Source: Colwellia sp. C1TZA3 (GTDB taxonomy: Bacteria > Pseudomonadota > Gammaproteobacteria > Enterobacterales > Alteromonadaceae). From it: a stretch of 64,000 bases of DNA. The notes beneath the pieces are model-generated. The model searched no databases, was not told the origin of the DNA, and was given only the letters and a program-made list of their open reading frames with translations. The DNA lies in NCBI RefSeq assembly GCF_007954265.1, contig NZ_VOLS01000019.1, forward strand, positions 1 through 64,000, read 5' to 3'. The translations under genes were made by a program, and so were the position numbers. This document shows, in pieces, positions 17,635 through 27,161 of this stretch (the first letter of the stretch is position 1; every line of letters starts with the position of its first letter).

Positions 17635-18345
17635 TTAAAGTATGACCGATATTTTGTTGGCTAAAGCGACAGTAAAAGTGTGTTTTTCTTTTTGAAAAAT
17701 AGCTTTGTAGGCTATGATTTCAACGCCTCGTTCGCTTGCTTCACGCAGCAGCTCTGCGTATTTAGCATCAATATGTGCTGCAGGCTTTACATCATTTATG
17801 CCTGAATGCAGTACGGCAAATAAAAGTACGGCTCTGTGGCCTTGTTCTGCCATGGCCATTAACTCGCGTAAATGTTTTTGCCCTCGTAAGGTCACAGCGT
17901 CTGGAAAATAGCCCTGATTTTCTGCCAATAAAGTCACACTTTTGACTTCGATAAAACTCTCTTGGCCACTTTTATCGGTCAGGTGAAAGTCAATTTTACT
18001 ATTTTCATCGCCATATTTTACTTCGCGCTTTAATGTTTTAAAACCTTGTAGTTCAGTAATGGTGCCATTTAAAATAGCTTGTTCTGCCAGTTGATTCGCC
18101 CGCAGTGTATTAACACAAATAAAATGATTCTCTTGGGTCTGCGTTAACTCCCAACTAAAGGGGTATTTACGTTTGGCGTTGTTTGAGGTGCTAAACCAAA
18201 CAGTATCATTAGGAACAGCACAGCCACTCATCGCACCGGTATTGGCAACATGAATAGTGCAATCGCTACCGTCTGCTAAGGTGATATCTGCCAAAAAGCG
18301 TTTGTAACGCTTAATTATAGTCGCTTTGGTTAAATTAATTTTCAT
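17635..18345 (-). CDS. sfsA: SfsA, sugar fermentation stimulation protein homologue
   Basis: 236 residues, matching E. coli SfsA along its length: [27 protein letters not shown], the nuclease-like KIDFHLTD...[11 protein letters not shown] with the Asp and the E-x-K pair, and [10 protein letters not shown]. The fold suggests DNA binding or nuclease activity, but its cell role is unsettled. It lies upstream of dksA as in many gammaproteobacteria, with a 296-bp gap. The C-terminus ends at a natural position relative to E. coli. Confidence 0.92.
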   Translation of the reverse strand: MKINLTKATIIKRYKRFLADITLADGSDCTIHVANTGAMSGCAVPNDTVWFSTSNNAKRKYPFSWELTQTQENHFICVNTLRANQLAEQAILNGTITELQGFKTLKREVKYGDENSKIDFHLTDKSGQESFIEVKSVTLLAENQGYFPDAVTLRGQKHLRELMAMAEQGHRAVLLFAVLHSGINDVKPAAHIDAKYAELLREASERGVEIIAYKAIFQKEKHTFTVALANKISVIL

Positions 18346-18788
18346 TACATACTTTCATTACATATTATGAGTCATCAGATTTATTTCATTTTACGTGATG
18401 AGCTGTTGAACTGCTAATTTCTGTCAATGCGCTTTATGGTCATTATAATTTAGGGATAAAAAATAGTTTAAGGCCACAAAACTGTCTTGGCGTACTGAAT
18501 TTTTTAGTACGTAAGACCATAAAAGCGTATGTGGGGCTCTGGCGAATCATCTGCAAAATGTCACTAATGTTATAGTGATAAAAAAATAACGATAAAAAAT
18601 AGTGATAAAAATTTTAACGCCAACTAAGCTAAGTAATAAGGTATTTACTAGGCTCAATGCCATTAATCGGTTTAGCCTAAAGCAGATAAAAAAGCAGTTT
18701 GATAAATAAGCCGCAAAGGTTAATTGTTTGCCGGTCTAGTGGAACGGGTATAGACTATTAGTCTAACATTAAATGCAAAGGCGATAAC
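18346..18788. other. Intergenic between divergent sfsA and pepB, no gene seen
   Basis: AT-rich. It contains a short palindrome (CGTACTGAATTTTTTAGTACG) around 18493-18513 and presumably both promoters. No protein-like frame is visible. Confidence 0.4.
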
Positions 18789-20096
18789 ATGACCACAGCT
18801 AATTCTGCTTCAGTATCAATAACCTTAACCACTAGTAATCACGCACAAGGTTGGCAGCAAGATAAAACCCTACAAATTACCCATGATAATATCGCTATTT
18901 ACTTACCTCAAGACGCTGTTCATCGTTTACGAAAAATTCAAATGGCGGCGCGTAAAATAGAAAAATTAGACATTGAGCATGCATCGCTTCAGGGTGATGC
19001 ATGGGATGAAGCTAGTCAGTGGGCCTTTGCGCTTGGATTTAGCTGTGTTAACAAACTAGAGAACATCAGTTTTTGTGGTGAGCCAGCCTTGATTGAACGT
19101 TTGCAAAATAAGCTAGCTGTTTATGCTTGGAGTCGCGACTTAACTAACCAAACACCGGCTGAACTTTACCCTTTAAAGTTGGCACAATTAACTTCAGAGT
19201 ACATTAAAAATCTTGCCCCTAACCATGTTTCGACTCGTCTTATTCAAGGCGAAGCACTCAAAACGCAACAATGGATGGGTATTTACAATGTCGGTAAAGG
19301 TAGTGTTAATGAGCCATGTTTACTTGAGCTTGATTTTAACCCGAGTGCTGATGAAAATGCTGAAGTTACTGCCTGCTTAGTGGGTAAAGGCATTACCTTT
19401 GATAGCGGTGGTTACAGTCTTAAAAGCAATGTTGGTATGTTTGATATGAAGTGTGACATGGGCGGCGCAGCTGTTGTTGCCGGTGCATTGGCATTGGCAA
19501 TCAAACAAGGTTTGAACCAACGGGTTAAGTTATACCTATGTTGTGCAGAAAATATGATCAGCAGTAATGCCTATAAACTTGGCGACATTATTACCTATAA
19601 AAATGGCGTTACTTGTGAAGTGGCTAACACCGATGCCGAAGGCCGTCTTGTGCTAGCTGATGGTTTAATGGCCGCTAGTGAAACGGGCGCGCCAATAATT
19701 ATTGATGCTGCCACCTTAACCGGTGCTGCTGTGATGGCAACTGGCGGTGATTACTCTGCTTTATTTGCGCTTGATGATAACGTGGCGGCAAAAGCACAAG
19801 CATCAGCAAAAACTACCGGTGAAGCATTATGGCAGTTTCCTTTAGCGTCTTGGCATCAAGATAAATGTCCATCGGCATTTGCTGATACGGCCAATAGTCG
19901 GACAGCAAAAGGTGGTGGCGCTGGTGGTGCGAGTAATGCTGCAGGATTTTTATCACGCTTTGTTGATAACGATGGTGCTGGTTGGTTACATTTTGATTTA
20001 GCTGGCGCTTATAATGGTGCAGATTCTAGCCTATGGGCTGCTGGTGCAACAGGTCTCGGTATTGCTACGATTGCAGACTTAATTACTCAGCATTAA
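18789..20096 (+). CDS. pepB: Peptidase B (M17 leucyl aminopeptidase family)
   Basis: 435 residues, aligning with E. coli PepB rather than PepA: short N-domain and the catalytic block KGITFDSGGYS from residue 200, MKCDMGGAA, and the family signature NTDAEGRL at 280-287, which supply the two-metal site ligands. It removes N-terminal residues from peptides, favouring acidic ones in the known enzyme. It stands alone. A family B repeat begins 40 bp after the stop. Confidence 0.94.
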   Translation: MTTANSASVSITLTTSNHAQGWQQDKTLQITHDNIAIYLPQDAVHRLRKIQMAARKIEKLDIEHASLQGDAWDEASQWAFALGFSCVNKLENISFCGEPALIERLQNKLAVYAWSRDLTNQTPAELYPLKLAQLTSEYIKNLAPNHVSTRLIQGEALKTQQWMGIYNVGKGSVNEPCLLELDFNPSADENAEVTACLVGKGITFDSGGYSLKSNVGMFDMKCDMGGAAVVAGALALAIKQGLNQRVKLYLCCAENMISSNAYKLGDIITYKNGVTCEVANTDAEGRLVLADGLMAASETGAPIIIDAATLTGAAVMATGGDYSALFALDDNVAAKAQASAKTTGEALWQFPLASWHQDKCPSAFADTANSRTAKGGGAGGASNAAGFLSRFVDNDGAGWLHFDLAGAYNGADSSLWAAGATGLGIATIADLITQH

Positions 20097-20136
20097 TTTA
20101 TTTAAAGGCAGGTTTTGGCGAGGCTAAGTGGCAGTT

Positions 20137-20298
20137 ATACCAATTTGATTAATTAAGTGATCTACTTTTTCATGAGGAAAAATGGATAAATACAAGGCAT
20201 AAAATTTAGTCAGTAGTTATTCACCTTATAAATTTTATAACGCTGTAGTTATTTATTTTAACCATTAAAAATGAGCAGGTAATTAATCAACTTGGTAT
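20137..20298 (+). repeat. Repeat family B, copy 2 (162 bp)
   Basis: Starts ATACCAATTTGATTAATTAA and ends TTAATCAACTTGGTAT. Nearly identical to the copies at 26159, 43870 and (inverted) 63745. The gap around it (20097-20457) holds no gene. Confidence 0.9.
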
Positions 20299-20457
20299 TA
20301 TTCACTTTCACTAGTCGCGCTCAAAGCGCTCGTCATTCAGTAAGCTAATAGCCACTTAGCAAGTTGACATTTATTCAGCTTTTTATTGTTTTTTATATGT
20401 TACTGGTGGCTTTAAGCGCGTGAGATTGGTGAAGGACTGTTAACTTTTTAATGTGGT

Positions 20458-20928
20458 TTAGCGTTGTTGTAGATATTGTTCCAGCCAAGACTTTGCACTG
20501 TCTATATCACTAAAAACATAAAAGGTAATATTACAGGCTTGGTAAATCCGTCCTAGCTGTAACTGTTGAATATCAGCAGTGCTGCTGTCAATTAATACAC
20601 TTGCACTGGCAATTAAGCCATGTTTTACGCGGTATCTATTGACCTTTATTAAGGCATCTTCCGCTTCAGGTGAAAAAACACTATTGCCATAAAAAGCAAT
20701 TAATAAGCCCCAAGGTTGACCAGAAAACTGTTCACAAGCACCATACATATCGTTGATATATTTTTCGGTCACCTGAGCATTAAATGGCCCAAAAGCTTCT
20801 ACTTGTAAAATGTTCGAGCGCGATGCTATTGAATATTTATCTTCCACTATTGTTTCCATTGTCAAACGCCATTTCAACCAAAGGGGGAACAGTAATAGCA
20901 GTATTTTACGCGCTTGCCAAGTAAGCAT
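20458..20928 (-). CDS. SpoIIAA/STAS-like fold protein, function unknown
   Basis: Up to 156 residues. From the internal Met at 20859 (METIVEDKYSI) the sequence alternates strands and helices (ILQVEAFGPFNAQVTEKYI, ASASVLIDSSTADIQQLQ, ITFYVFSDIDSAKSWLEQYL) like small SpoIIAA/STAS-type domains found in marine Gammaproteobacteria. The 23 residues before it are hydrophobic and basic and could be an anchor or simply untranslated; no clear ribosome-binding site decides. A size and pattern similar to the protein at 31232 suggests the same broad fold. No function is known. Confidence 0.6.
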   Translation of the reverse strand: MLTWQARKILLLLFPLWLKWRLTMETIVEDKYSIASRSNILQVEAFGPFNAQVTEKYINDMYGACEQFSGQPWGLLIAFYGNSVFSPEAEDALIKVNRYRVKHGLIASASVLIDSSTADIQQLQLGRIYQACNITFYVFSDIDSAKSWLEQYLQQR

Positions 20929-21011
20929 GTTTTCGAAAATTTGCCAATTTAAATCTTCTTAAAAATCAAGGTTAAAAATTTATTTTCTATGTTTGGACTG
21001 ACTACTATCTA

Positions 21012-21170
21012 ATACCAGTTCCATTAAGTTTGTGATCTTGTTGTGCGCAGGAAAAATAACTCAAGGTAAGGCGCTCGATTGAGCAATAGCTGGCTATTGG
21101 GATTGAGAGCAACACAGCCTTGAGCTATTTTAACTAGTACAAGTGAGCAATAACTTAATGGGATTGGTAT
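21012..21170 (+). repeat. Repeat family A, copy 3 (159 bp)
   Basis: Exact 159-bp length, ATACCAGTTCC ... GGATTGGTAT, in the gap just before the hrpB gene. Confidence 0.9.
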
Positions 21171-21320
21171 AATACCTAGGGTGGTTAAGGATGAATGATA
21201 TAAGCTAAAATATTTTTTAGGTATAGTTCAGCTTGAAGGATCGTATCAATAAAGTGTTTGTTTACATCTCGTATTAAATGCTTATTCATATCGAAGACAA
21301 CCGATAAACTAAAACAAAGA

Positions 21321-23828
21321 GTGCATAAAATTAACCTTCCAATTAATAAAATACTAGTCGAACTTTTGCGAGAGTTAAAAGATAACCAGAGTGTAGTGCT
21401 ACAGGCTGAACCTGGGGCAGGTAAATCTACTGTCGTACCGCTTGAATTATTAAAAGCTGATTTTCTTAATGGTAAGCGAATTATTATGCTTGAGCCTAGA
21501 CGAATGGCAGCAAGGTCAATTGCTAATTACTTAGCTAAATGCCTCGGTGAAAAGGTTGGTGAAACTGTTGGCTATCAAGTAAAAAATGATAAAAAAATAT
21601 CAGCTTCCACAAGACTTGAAATCCTAACCGAAGGAGTATTGACAAGGCGACTGCAATCAAATCCTGAATTAGCCGGTGTTGGTCTTATAATATTTGACGA
21701 GTTTCATGAGAGATCCATTAATACCGATTTGTCACTTATGTTATCTCTTGAAATTCAACAGGTGATCCGCGAAGATCTTCGCCTTTTAGTTATGTCCGCA
21801 ACATTAGATACTAATTTAGTATCAAAATACCTTGATGACGCACCTGTGATGTTATGCAAAGGAAGGGCTTATCCTGTCAGTGTCTTTCATCAAAAAACAG
21901 ATAAAAAACAATTAGCATCGAATGTCTGTAAAGCAATATTTAATGTCATTGAAGACGAAGGGGATATTCTGGTATTTCTACCAGGAGTTGCAGACATAAA
22001 AAAGTGTATTTCACATGCTGCAACAGTATTTTCAGAAAACAATAAACTTAAACTGGTGTCATTACATGGTTCATTGCCATTGGAAGAGCAGGAAAAGGCT
22101 ATGGCATTAGCACCATTAGATGTTAGAAAGATTATTTTCACAACTAATATTGCTGAGACTAGTTTAACCATCGAAGGTATTACCTGTGTCATTGATTCAG
22201 GTCTGGAAAAGAAACTTATTTTCAATCCATCCAGTGGCATGTCAAAGCTTACTACCACTAATATATCAAAAGCATCAGCTGAGCAACGTAAGGGTCGAGC
22301 AGGCAGGTTATCTGAAGGAAAATGTTTAAGGCTATGGAGTGAATCCGAACATATAGCGTTAAAAGATTATCAAGAAGAAGAAATTTTGAATGCAGATTTA
22401 TCTGATGCAGTGATAGAACTTGCAAGCGCAGGGCATTCAAGTTACGAAGAAATAAATTGGTTAACACCCCCCCCAAAAGCTCATTATGACTCAACTCAAC
22501 ATTTGCTCGTAAAACTAGGGTTGCTTGAGAAATCAGGAAAAATCACAACGCTTGGAAAGCAAGCAAGTGCTCTGCCTATCCACCCAAGATTAGCTAAGAT
22601 GATGTTGATAGCTAATGGTAATCAAGAGCGTGAAATTGCTTGTAATATTGCTGCTCTTTTGTCAGAACGAGATATATTACCCAGTAGTGATAGTGCTGAT
22701 TTTTTGATGAGACTACAGGTCCTTATTGAGAACGATACCGGTAATGTTAATAAAGCCTATGTAAATAGAAATACCTTAAAAACGGTAGCTAAAGATGTTC
22801 GGACACTACAGTCATCTATAAGGCATAAAAAAAGCACAGTTGATATTTCAGGTATTTCAGATATCGCAGCATATTTGTTACTGCTAGCATTTCCTGAAAG
22901 GCTGGCTAAAAGGCGTTCAGCTAATAGTAATAAATATCAACTAGCAAATGGTAAAGGGGTCTTTCTTGCAGAAGATGATCCTCTTATTAATAATGAATAT
23001 TTAGTTGTTAATGATTGCGATGCTCAAAAAAAAGAAGGTCGAGTCTTTAGTGCTATTACTTTTAATAAATATATTTTAGCCGAAAGGTTTTCGCAAAAAA
23101 TTTCAGCACAAATAGCATATGAGTTAGCACCAAACAAAAGCCGTGTATACGCAAGGGTACTGAAGAAATATGGCAGTTTAATTATCGAAGAAACAAGAAA
23201 TAATGACGTTCCGATTGAATTTATATTAGACAGTATTAAATCCTTGCTAAAGACCGATGCTAGAAACATATTAAGCTGGACTCAAGAATGTGATGACTGG
23301 TTGAAAAGGGTAGTATGGCTTGGTGGTAAAGTGGAGGGGTTTCCTGTGTTATCCGAGGCTATAATCATGAGTACTTCAGAAAACTGGTTATTGCCGTATG
23401 TCTCAAATATTAAAAAAATATCTGAATTAAAACGGGTGAAAATATTACCGCTATTATCCTCATTATTAACATATGAAGAATCAAAAGTACTTGATAAAGA
23501 AGCTCCAGTAACATATATAACACCAAGTAATAAAAAGGTTTCAATTATTTACGACAAAAATTCAGAGCCAACAGTGGCTGTCGTATTACAAGAATTGTTT
23601 GGAGAGCTTAAATCTCCGATGTTAGCTGGCAATAGTATAGCACTACGATTTGAATTGTTATCACCAGCTCGAAGACCAATACAAATAACGAGTGATTTAG
23701 CCAACTTTTGGGGAGGATCATATGTTGAAGTTGCAAAAGATATGCGAGCTAAATATCCCCGCCATAGATGGCCTGTAGACCCATTTTCAGAAAAAGCAGG
23801 TAATTCTAGAAAAAGTCGAAATACTTAA
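21321..23828 (+). CDS. hrpB: ATP-dependent helicase HrpB
   Basis: About 835 residues from the GTG at 21321; a TTG at 21258 would add 21 residues lacking similarity, and neither start has a good ribosome-binding site. Motif I is EPGAGKST (30-37), motif II DEFH (126-129), motif III SATLD, motif VI QRKGRAGRL, then the HA2-type region and a C-terminal HrpB domain (ANFWGGSYVEVAKDMRAKYP). HrpB is a DEAH-like RNA helicase homologue of unclear role, usually next to mrcB. Here a different hrpB 3' end survives downstream (24012-24089), so this copy appears to be a replacement. Confidence 0.92.
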   Translation: MHKINLPINKILVELLRELKDNQSVVLQAEPGAGKSTVVPLELLKADFLNGKRIIMLEPRRMAARSIANYLAKCLGEKVGETVGYQVKNDKKISASTRLEILTEGVLTRRLQSNPELAGVGLIIFDEFHERSINTDLSLMLSLEIQQVIREDLRLLVMSATLDTNLVSKYLDDAPVMLCKGRAYPVSVFHQKTDKKQLASNVCKAIFNVIEDEGDILVFLPGVADIKKCISHAATVFSENNKLKLVSLHGSLPLEEQEKAMALAPLDVRKIIFTTNIAETSLTIEGITCVIDSGLEKKLIFNPSSGMSKLTTTNISKASAEQRKGRAGRLSEGKCLRLWSESEHIALKDYQEEEILNADLSDAVIELASAGHSSYEEINWLTPPPKAHYDSTQHLLVKLGLLEKSGKITTLGKQASALPIHPRLAKMMLIANGNQEREIACNIAALLSERDILPSSDSADFLMRLQVLIENDTGNVNKAYVNRNTLKTVAKDVRTLQSSIRHKKSTVDISGISDIAAYLLLLAFPERLAKRRSANSNKYQLANGKGVFLAEDDPLINNEYLVVNDCDAQKKEGRVFSAITFNKYILAERFSQKISAQIAYELAPNKSRVYARVLKKYGSLIIEETRNNDVPIEFILDSIKSLLKTDARNILSWTQECDDWLKRVVWLGGKVEGFPVLSEAIIMSTSENWLLPYVSNIKKISELKRVKILPLLSSLLTYEESKVLDKEAPVTYITPSNKKVSIIYDKNSEPTVAVVLQELFGELKSPMLAGNSIALRFELLSPARRPIQITSDLANFWGGSYVEVAKDMRAKYPRHRWPVDPFSEKAGNSRKSRNT

Positions 23829-24339
23829 CGCTATAATCATTATTTATTGAATTAGTCTCTTATAGTATAGTTGTCAATCCATAGTTGAATTTTGTCAATT
23901 TTTGTCAATGTTTAGTCTGAAATCAAGTGGTCAATGTAGATATTGTGTTTTTTAGCTAATAACTATATATATTATGGCTTTTAATGCAGTCAATCTAAAA
24001 TACAGCTTCACATTAATCAGCATTTTTGGCCGGACGACCCAGCTAATGCACAAGCAACAAGAAAAAATAAGCAACATATCAAGCGTTAAGCGAGTTAAGT
24101 AGTCCAACTACCTTTTCATTAAAACATCCCCAATGTACATCCGACTATTAGAGTTTTTTAGCTATTAAAGCTCTAGTTTTCTCTAGCATTTAGCGGGATT
24201 TTTGGCACTATGTTAACTAAAGACATAACCACTGCATTTTTGCTGATAGTTTTTTCGCGGTTTTATTATAGTGTGTCTACTTGAAATATGTATTTTCATA
24301 ACCACCTCTAATAGAAGAAAACTATCCTGGAAAGCCACT
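23829..24339. other. Intergenic with degraded DNA between hrpB and the ABC exporter
   Basis: Apart from the hrpB relic, no gene is visible. The stretch just after the intact hrpB repeats TTTGTCAA three times (about 23889-23910). The rest is AT-rich with several stops in all frames. Confidence 0.4.
24012..24089 (+). pseudogene. 3' remnant of a second, ancestral hrpB
   Basis: The frame reads INQHFWPDDPANAQATRKNK and ends QHIKR-stop. HrpB proteins typically end with a YPKHxWPDDPAN...TRK tail, so this is the C-terminal tail of another hrpB. It differs from the tail of the intact gene (HRWPVDPFSEKAGNSRKS) in both protein and DNA, so it is not a tandem copy of it. Just upstream a stop codon and loss of similarity mark where the older gene was truncated. 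Confidence 0.65.
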
Positions 24340-26178
24340 GTGATCGACAACAGCAAAACCATTAATCAGCCTATTTCAGATAATAGTTCTGCAAAAAACA
24401 AGTCTAAAGCCCTCAACAGTCTGTTACCTATCTTCGCCTTTATAAAACCATATAAGCTAATGTTAGCCTTGGCCTTATTCGCCTTATTAATCACTGCGGC
24501 GGTTAACTTGTCTTTAGGACAAGGAGTAAAGTTTGTTATTGATGGTGGTTTTATTGCTGGTTCAGTTGCACAATTGCAATCAGCAATTTTGGGTTTAATT
24601 GGCTTAATTAGTTTGCTTGCCGTTGGCACTTTTAGTCGTTTTTATTTAATGTCTTGGTTAGGTGAACGGGTCAGCGCTGATATGCGCAAAGCGGTTTTTA
24701 ATCGTATTGTTACTTTGCACCCTAGCTATTTTGAAGAAAATCGCAGTGGTGAGTTAATGTCGCGCTTAACCACTGACACCGCCTTATTACAGTCTATTAT
24801 TGGTTCGTCTTTTTCAATGGCACTGCGCAGTATATTATTGCTCATTGGCGGGTTAGTGATGTTAATGGTGACTAATTTTAAATTAACGCTCTTTGTGGTT
24901 TTTTCAGTGCCAATTATTTTAATACCTATGATGATTTATGGCCGTAAAGTTAGAAAGTTAGCCGAAAGTTCACAAGGTGCTATTGCTGATGTCGGTACTT
25001 ATGCTGGGGAAATTATTCAAAATATAAAAATTGTGCAAAGTTATACCCATGAAGTAAAAGAACAACATGCTTTTGCCCATGAAGTAGAGAAAGCGTTTTC
25101 TGTCGCCAAACAACGTGTAAAGCAACGCTCATATTTAATCGCTATTGTTATTTTTCTTACCTTTGGTGCGATCAGTGGCATGTTGTGGGTGGGCGGTATG
25201 GATGTGCTAAAAGGGCAGATGAGTGCTGGCGAACTAGGCGCCTTTATTTTTTACGCCATCATTGTTGCTATGTCTGTCGCCACTATTGCTGAGGTATATG
25301 GTGAATTACAACGAGCAGCAGGCTCGGCGACTCGGTTGTTAGCACTACTTGAAATTAAAAGTGATATTAAAGAGTTAGCTTCTCCACAAGTGATGAATAA
25401 TCATGCCGAGTCGGTGATCAGCTTTAAAGATGTTGATTTTTATTATCCATCACGGCCAGACAGTGCGGCACTTCATCAGATAAATTTAGCGATACCAACC
25501 GGGAAAATTGTCGCCTTAGTGGGGCCCTCGGGTGCAGGAAAAACAACACTATTTGAATTATTACAACGTTTTTATGACCCTCAAAAAGGCCGTATTAGTT
25601 TTAATGATATCGACATCACTCAGCTAAAATTAACCGACTTACGTCAAGCCATGGGTATGGTGCCACAGCACCCTATACTGTTTAGCTCTGATGTCTGGCA
25701 CAACATACGTTATGGTAAGCCACAAGCGAGTGATGAAGAGGTTATTAGCGCTGCGAAAAAAGCCCATGCCCATGAATTTATTAACCAATTACCGCAAGGT
25801 TACGCGAGTTTTTTAGGTGAACAAGGGGTGCGATTATCTGGTGGACAAAAACAGCGAATTGCTTTAGCCCGCGCTATTTTAAAAGATCCTGAGGTATTAC
25901 TGCTTGATGAAGCAACCAGCGCTTTAGATGCAGAAAGTGAACATCATGTGCAAGCCGCATTAGATGAATTAATGACAAATAGAACAACATTAATTATCGC
26001 GCATCGATTAGCTACGGTGATTCATGCAGATTTAATCGTGGTGATGGACCAAGGTAAAATTGTTGATCAGGGCGATCATAAATCGTTGTTAAAAAGCTCA
26101 AAACTTTATCAAAGGCTTTGTGAGTTACAGTTTGATAAAGCCTATGCCGAGGCTAATTATACCAATTTGATTAATTAA
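24340..26178 (+). CDS. MsbA-like ABC exporter (fused membrane and ATPase domains)
   Basis: About 612 residues from the GTG at 24340 (GGA 8 bp upstream); an alternative GTG at 24271 is possible. Six membrane helices in the N-terminal half (LALALFALLITAAV, AILGLIGLISLLAVG, ILLLIGGLVMLMV, and others), then an ATPase with Walker A GPSGAGKTT, signature LSGGQKQR and Walker B LLLDEATSALD. It belongs to the homodimeric lipid/multidrug exporter group. It is not necessarily MsbA itself, since no lpxK is adjacent. The last six codons and the stop lie inside a family B repeat (from 26159), so the natural C-terminus has been altered. Confidence 0.88.
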   Translation: MIDNSKTINQPISDNSSAKNKSKALNSLLPIFAFIKPYKLMLALALFALLITAAVNLSLGQGVKFVIDGGFIAGSVAQLQSAILGLIGLISLLAVGTFSRFYLMSWLGERVSADMRKAVFNRIVTLHPSYFEENRSGELMSRLTTDTALLQSIIGSSFSMALRSILLLIGGLVMLMVTNFKLTLFVVFSVPIILIPMMIYGRKVRKLAESSQGAIADVGTYAGEIIQNIKIVQSYTHEVKEQHAFAHEVEKAFSVAKQRVKQRSYLIAIVIFLTFGAISGMLWVGGMDVLKGQMSAGELGAFIFYAIIVAMSVATIAEVYGELQRAAGSATRLLALLEIKSDIKELASPQVMNNHAESVISFKDVDFYYPSRPDSAALHQINLAIPTGKIVALVGPSGAGKTTLFELLQRFYDPQKGRISFNDIDITQLKLTDLRQAMGMVPQHPILFSSDVWHNIRYGKPQASDEEVISAAKKAHAHEFINQLPQGYASFLGEQGVRLSGGQKQRIALARAILKDPEVLLLDEATSALDAESEHHVQAALDELMTNRTTLIIAHRLATVIHADLIVVMDQGKIVDQGDHKSLLKSSKLYQRLCELQFDKAYAEANYTNLIN

Positions 26179-26320
26179 GTGATCTACTTTTTCATGAGGA
26201 AAAATGGATAAATATAAGGCATAAAATTTAGTCAGTAGTCATTCTACTTATAAATTTTATAACGCTGTAGTTATTCATTTTAACCATTAAAAATGAGTAG
26301 GTAATTAATCAACTTGGTAT
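26159..26320 (+). repeat. Repeat family B, copy 3 (162 bp), overlapping a gene end
   Basis: ATACCAATTTGATTAATTAA ... CAACTTGGTAT. Its first 20 bases are translated as the tail YTNLIN-stop of the upstream ABC exporter. Confidence 0.92.
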
Positions 26321-26659
26321 TAATCACGCTGTTCAACATTTTTACCTCTGACTTGTTGCTAAGTGTACAAGCTAAATTAACACTAAAACGCTAACCGATA
26401 TAAGTGGCTATGCAGCCAAAGGCGATGTTTTATATCAAAGACATTAGGCCAATAACTCGCTATTAGTTTACTTTTTTAGTCAACGAGCTGTTACTGGCTG
26501 AACAATGAGCAAAAAAATTAATCTCTAGCCACCTTTCACTAAAAGCTAGGCAAGGCTTAAGTTCATGCATTCAACAGTCGACTATTTTACGTTTTACGTT
26601 ATACTGCCGCGCTCAAACCTAGTATTTAATTTTTAGTCTTTCATTTAGCGGAGTTCATC
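26321..26659. other. Intergenic, no gene seen
   Basis: No coding pattern is visible. It presumably carries the promoter of the SEC-C gene; AGCGGAG lies just before its ATG. Confidence 0.4.
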
Positions 26660-26992
26660 ATGCACGATCTGTATTACAAAGGGCGTATCCATACCAGAGT
26701 AAACCATGTAAAAACAGGTTATAACACTAAGCGTGCTGTTAAGCTTGGTACAGAAAAACACCCGTTAACGCTAGTGGTGACTAGTGAAGAAAAGAAATTA
26801 GAAATCGTAATATTAGTTGCCGATAATGAACTGTTTGCTGACATCACGGTAGATAGCGCCGCTGACGAAGATATTATTGAACTGAGCGCCATACTTAACA
26901 AGCCAAGCACCACTAGGTTTGATAAAACGCCGAACCGTAATGATCCTTGTTTATGTGGTAGTGGCAAAAAATATAAAAAGTGTTGCGGTTAA
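26660..26992 (+). CDS. SWIM/SEC-C metal-binding protein, PBPRA1643 family
   Basis: 110 residues. The final 20 residues are a SEC-C zinc motif ([16 protein letters not shown]), as at the end of SecA. The rest ([20 protein letters not shown], with the Tyr/Arg-rich start) matches a small marine gammaproteobacterial family that I recall as PBPRA1643. The metal site probably mediates binding to protein or nucleic acid; the role is unknown. It stands alone, convergent with the miaA-like gene. Confidence 0.85.
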   Translation: MHDLYYKGRIHTRVNHVKTGYNTKRAVKLGTEKHPLTLVVTSEEKKLEIVILVADNELFADITVDSAADEDIIELSAILNKPSTTRFDKTPNRNDPCLCGSGKKYKKCCG

Positions 26993-27161
26993 CAAAATAT
27001 TATTTTTTATACGGCTTAAAACTGATGCTGCTCTATGCTTTATGAGCGGCGCAGGCTAAGCCCATCTGTATTATCACACTTACTCTGTCAATTTTCTCTT
27101 CAGTTAATATCTAAGTTTACAAATACTATTTTTTAGCTGAAACAGCTAAGCTTTTACTGTA

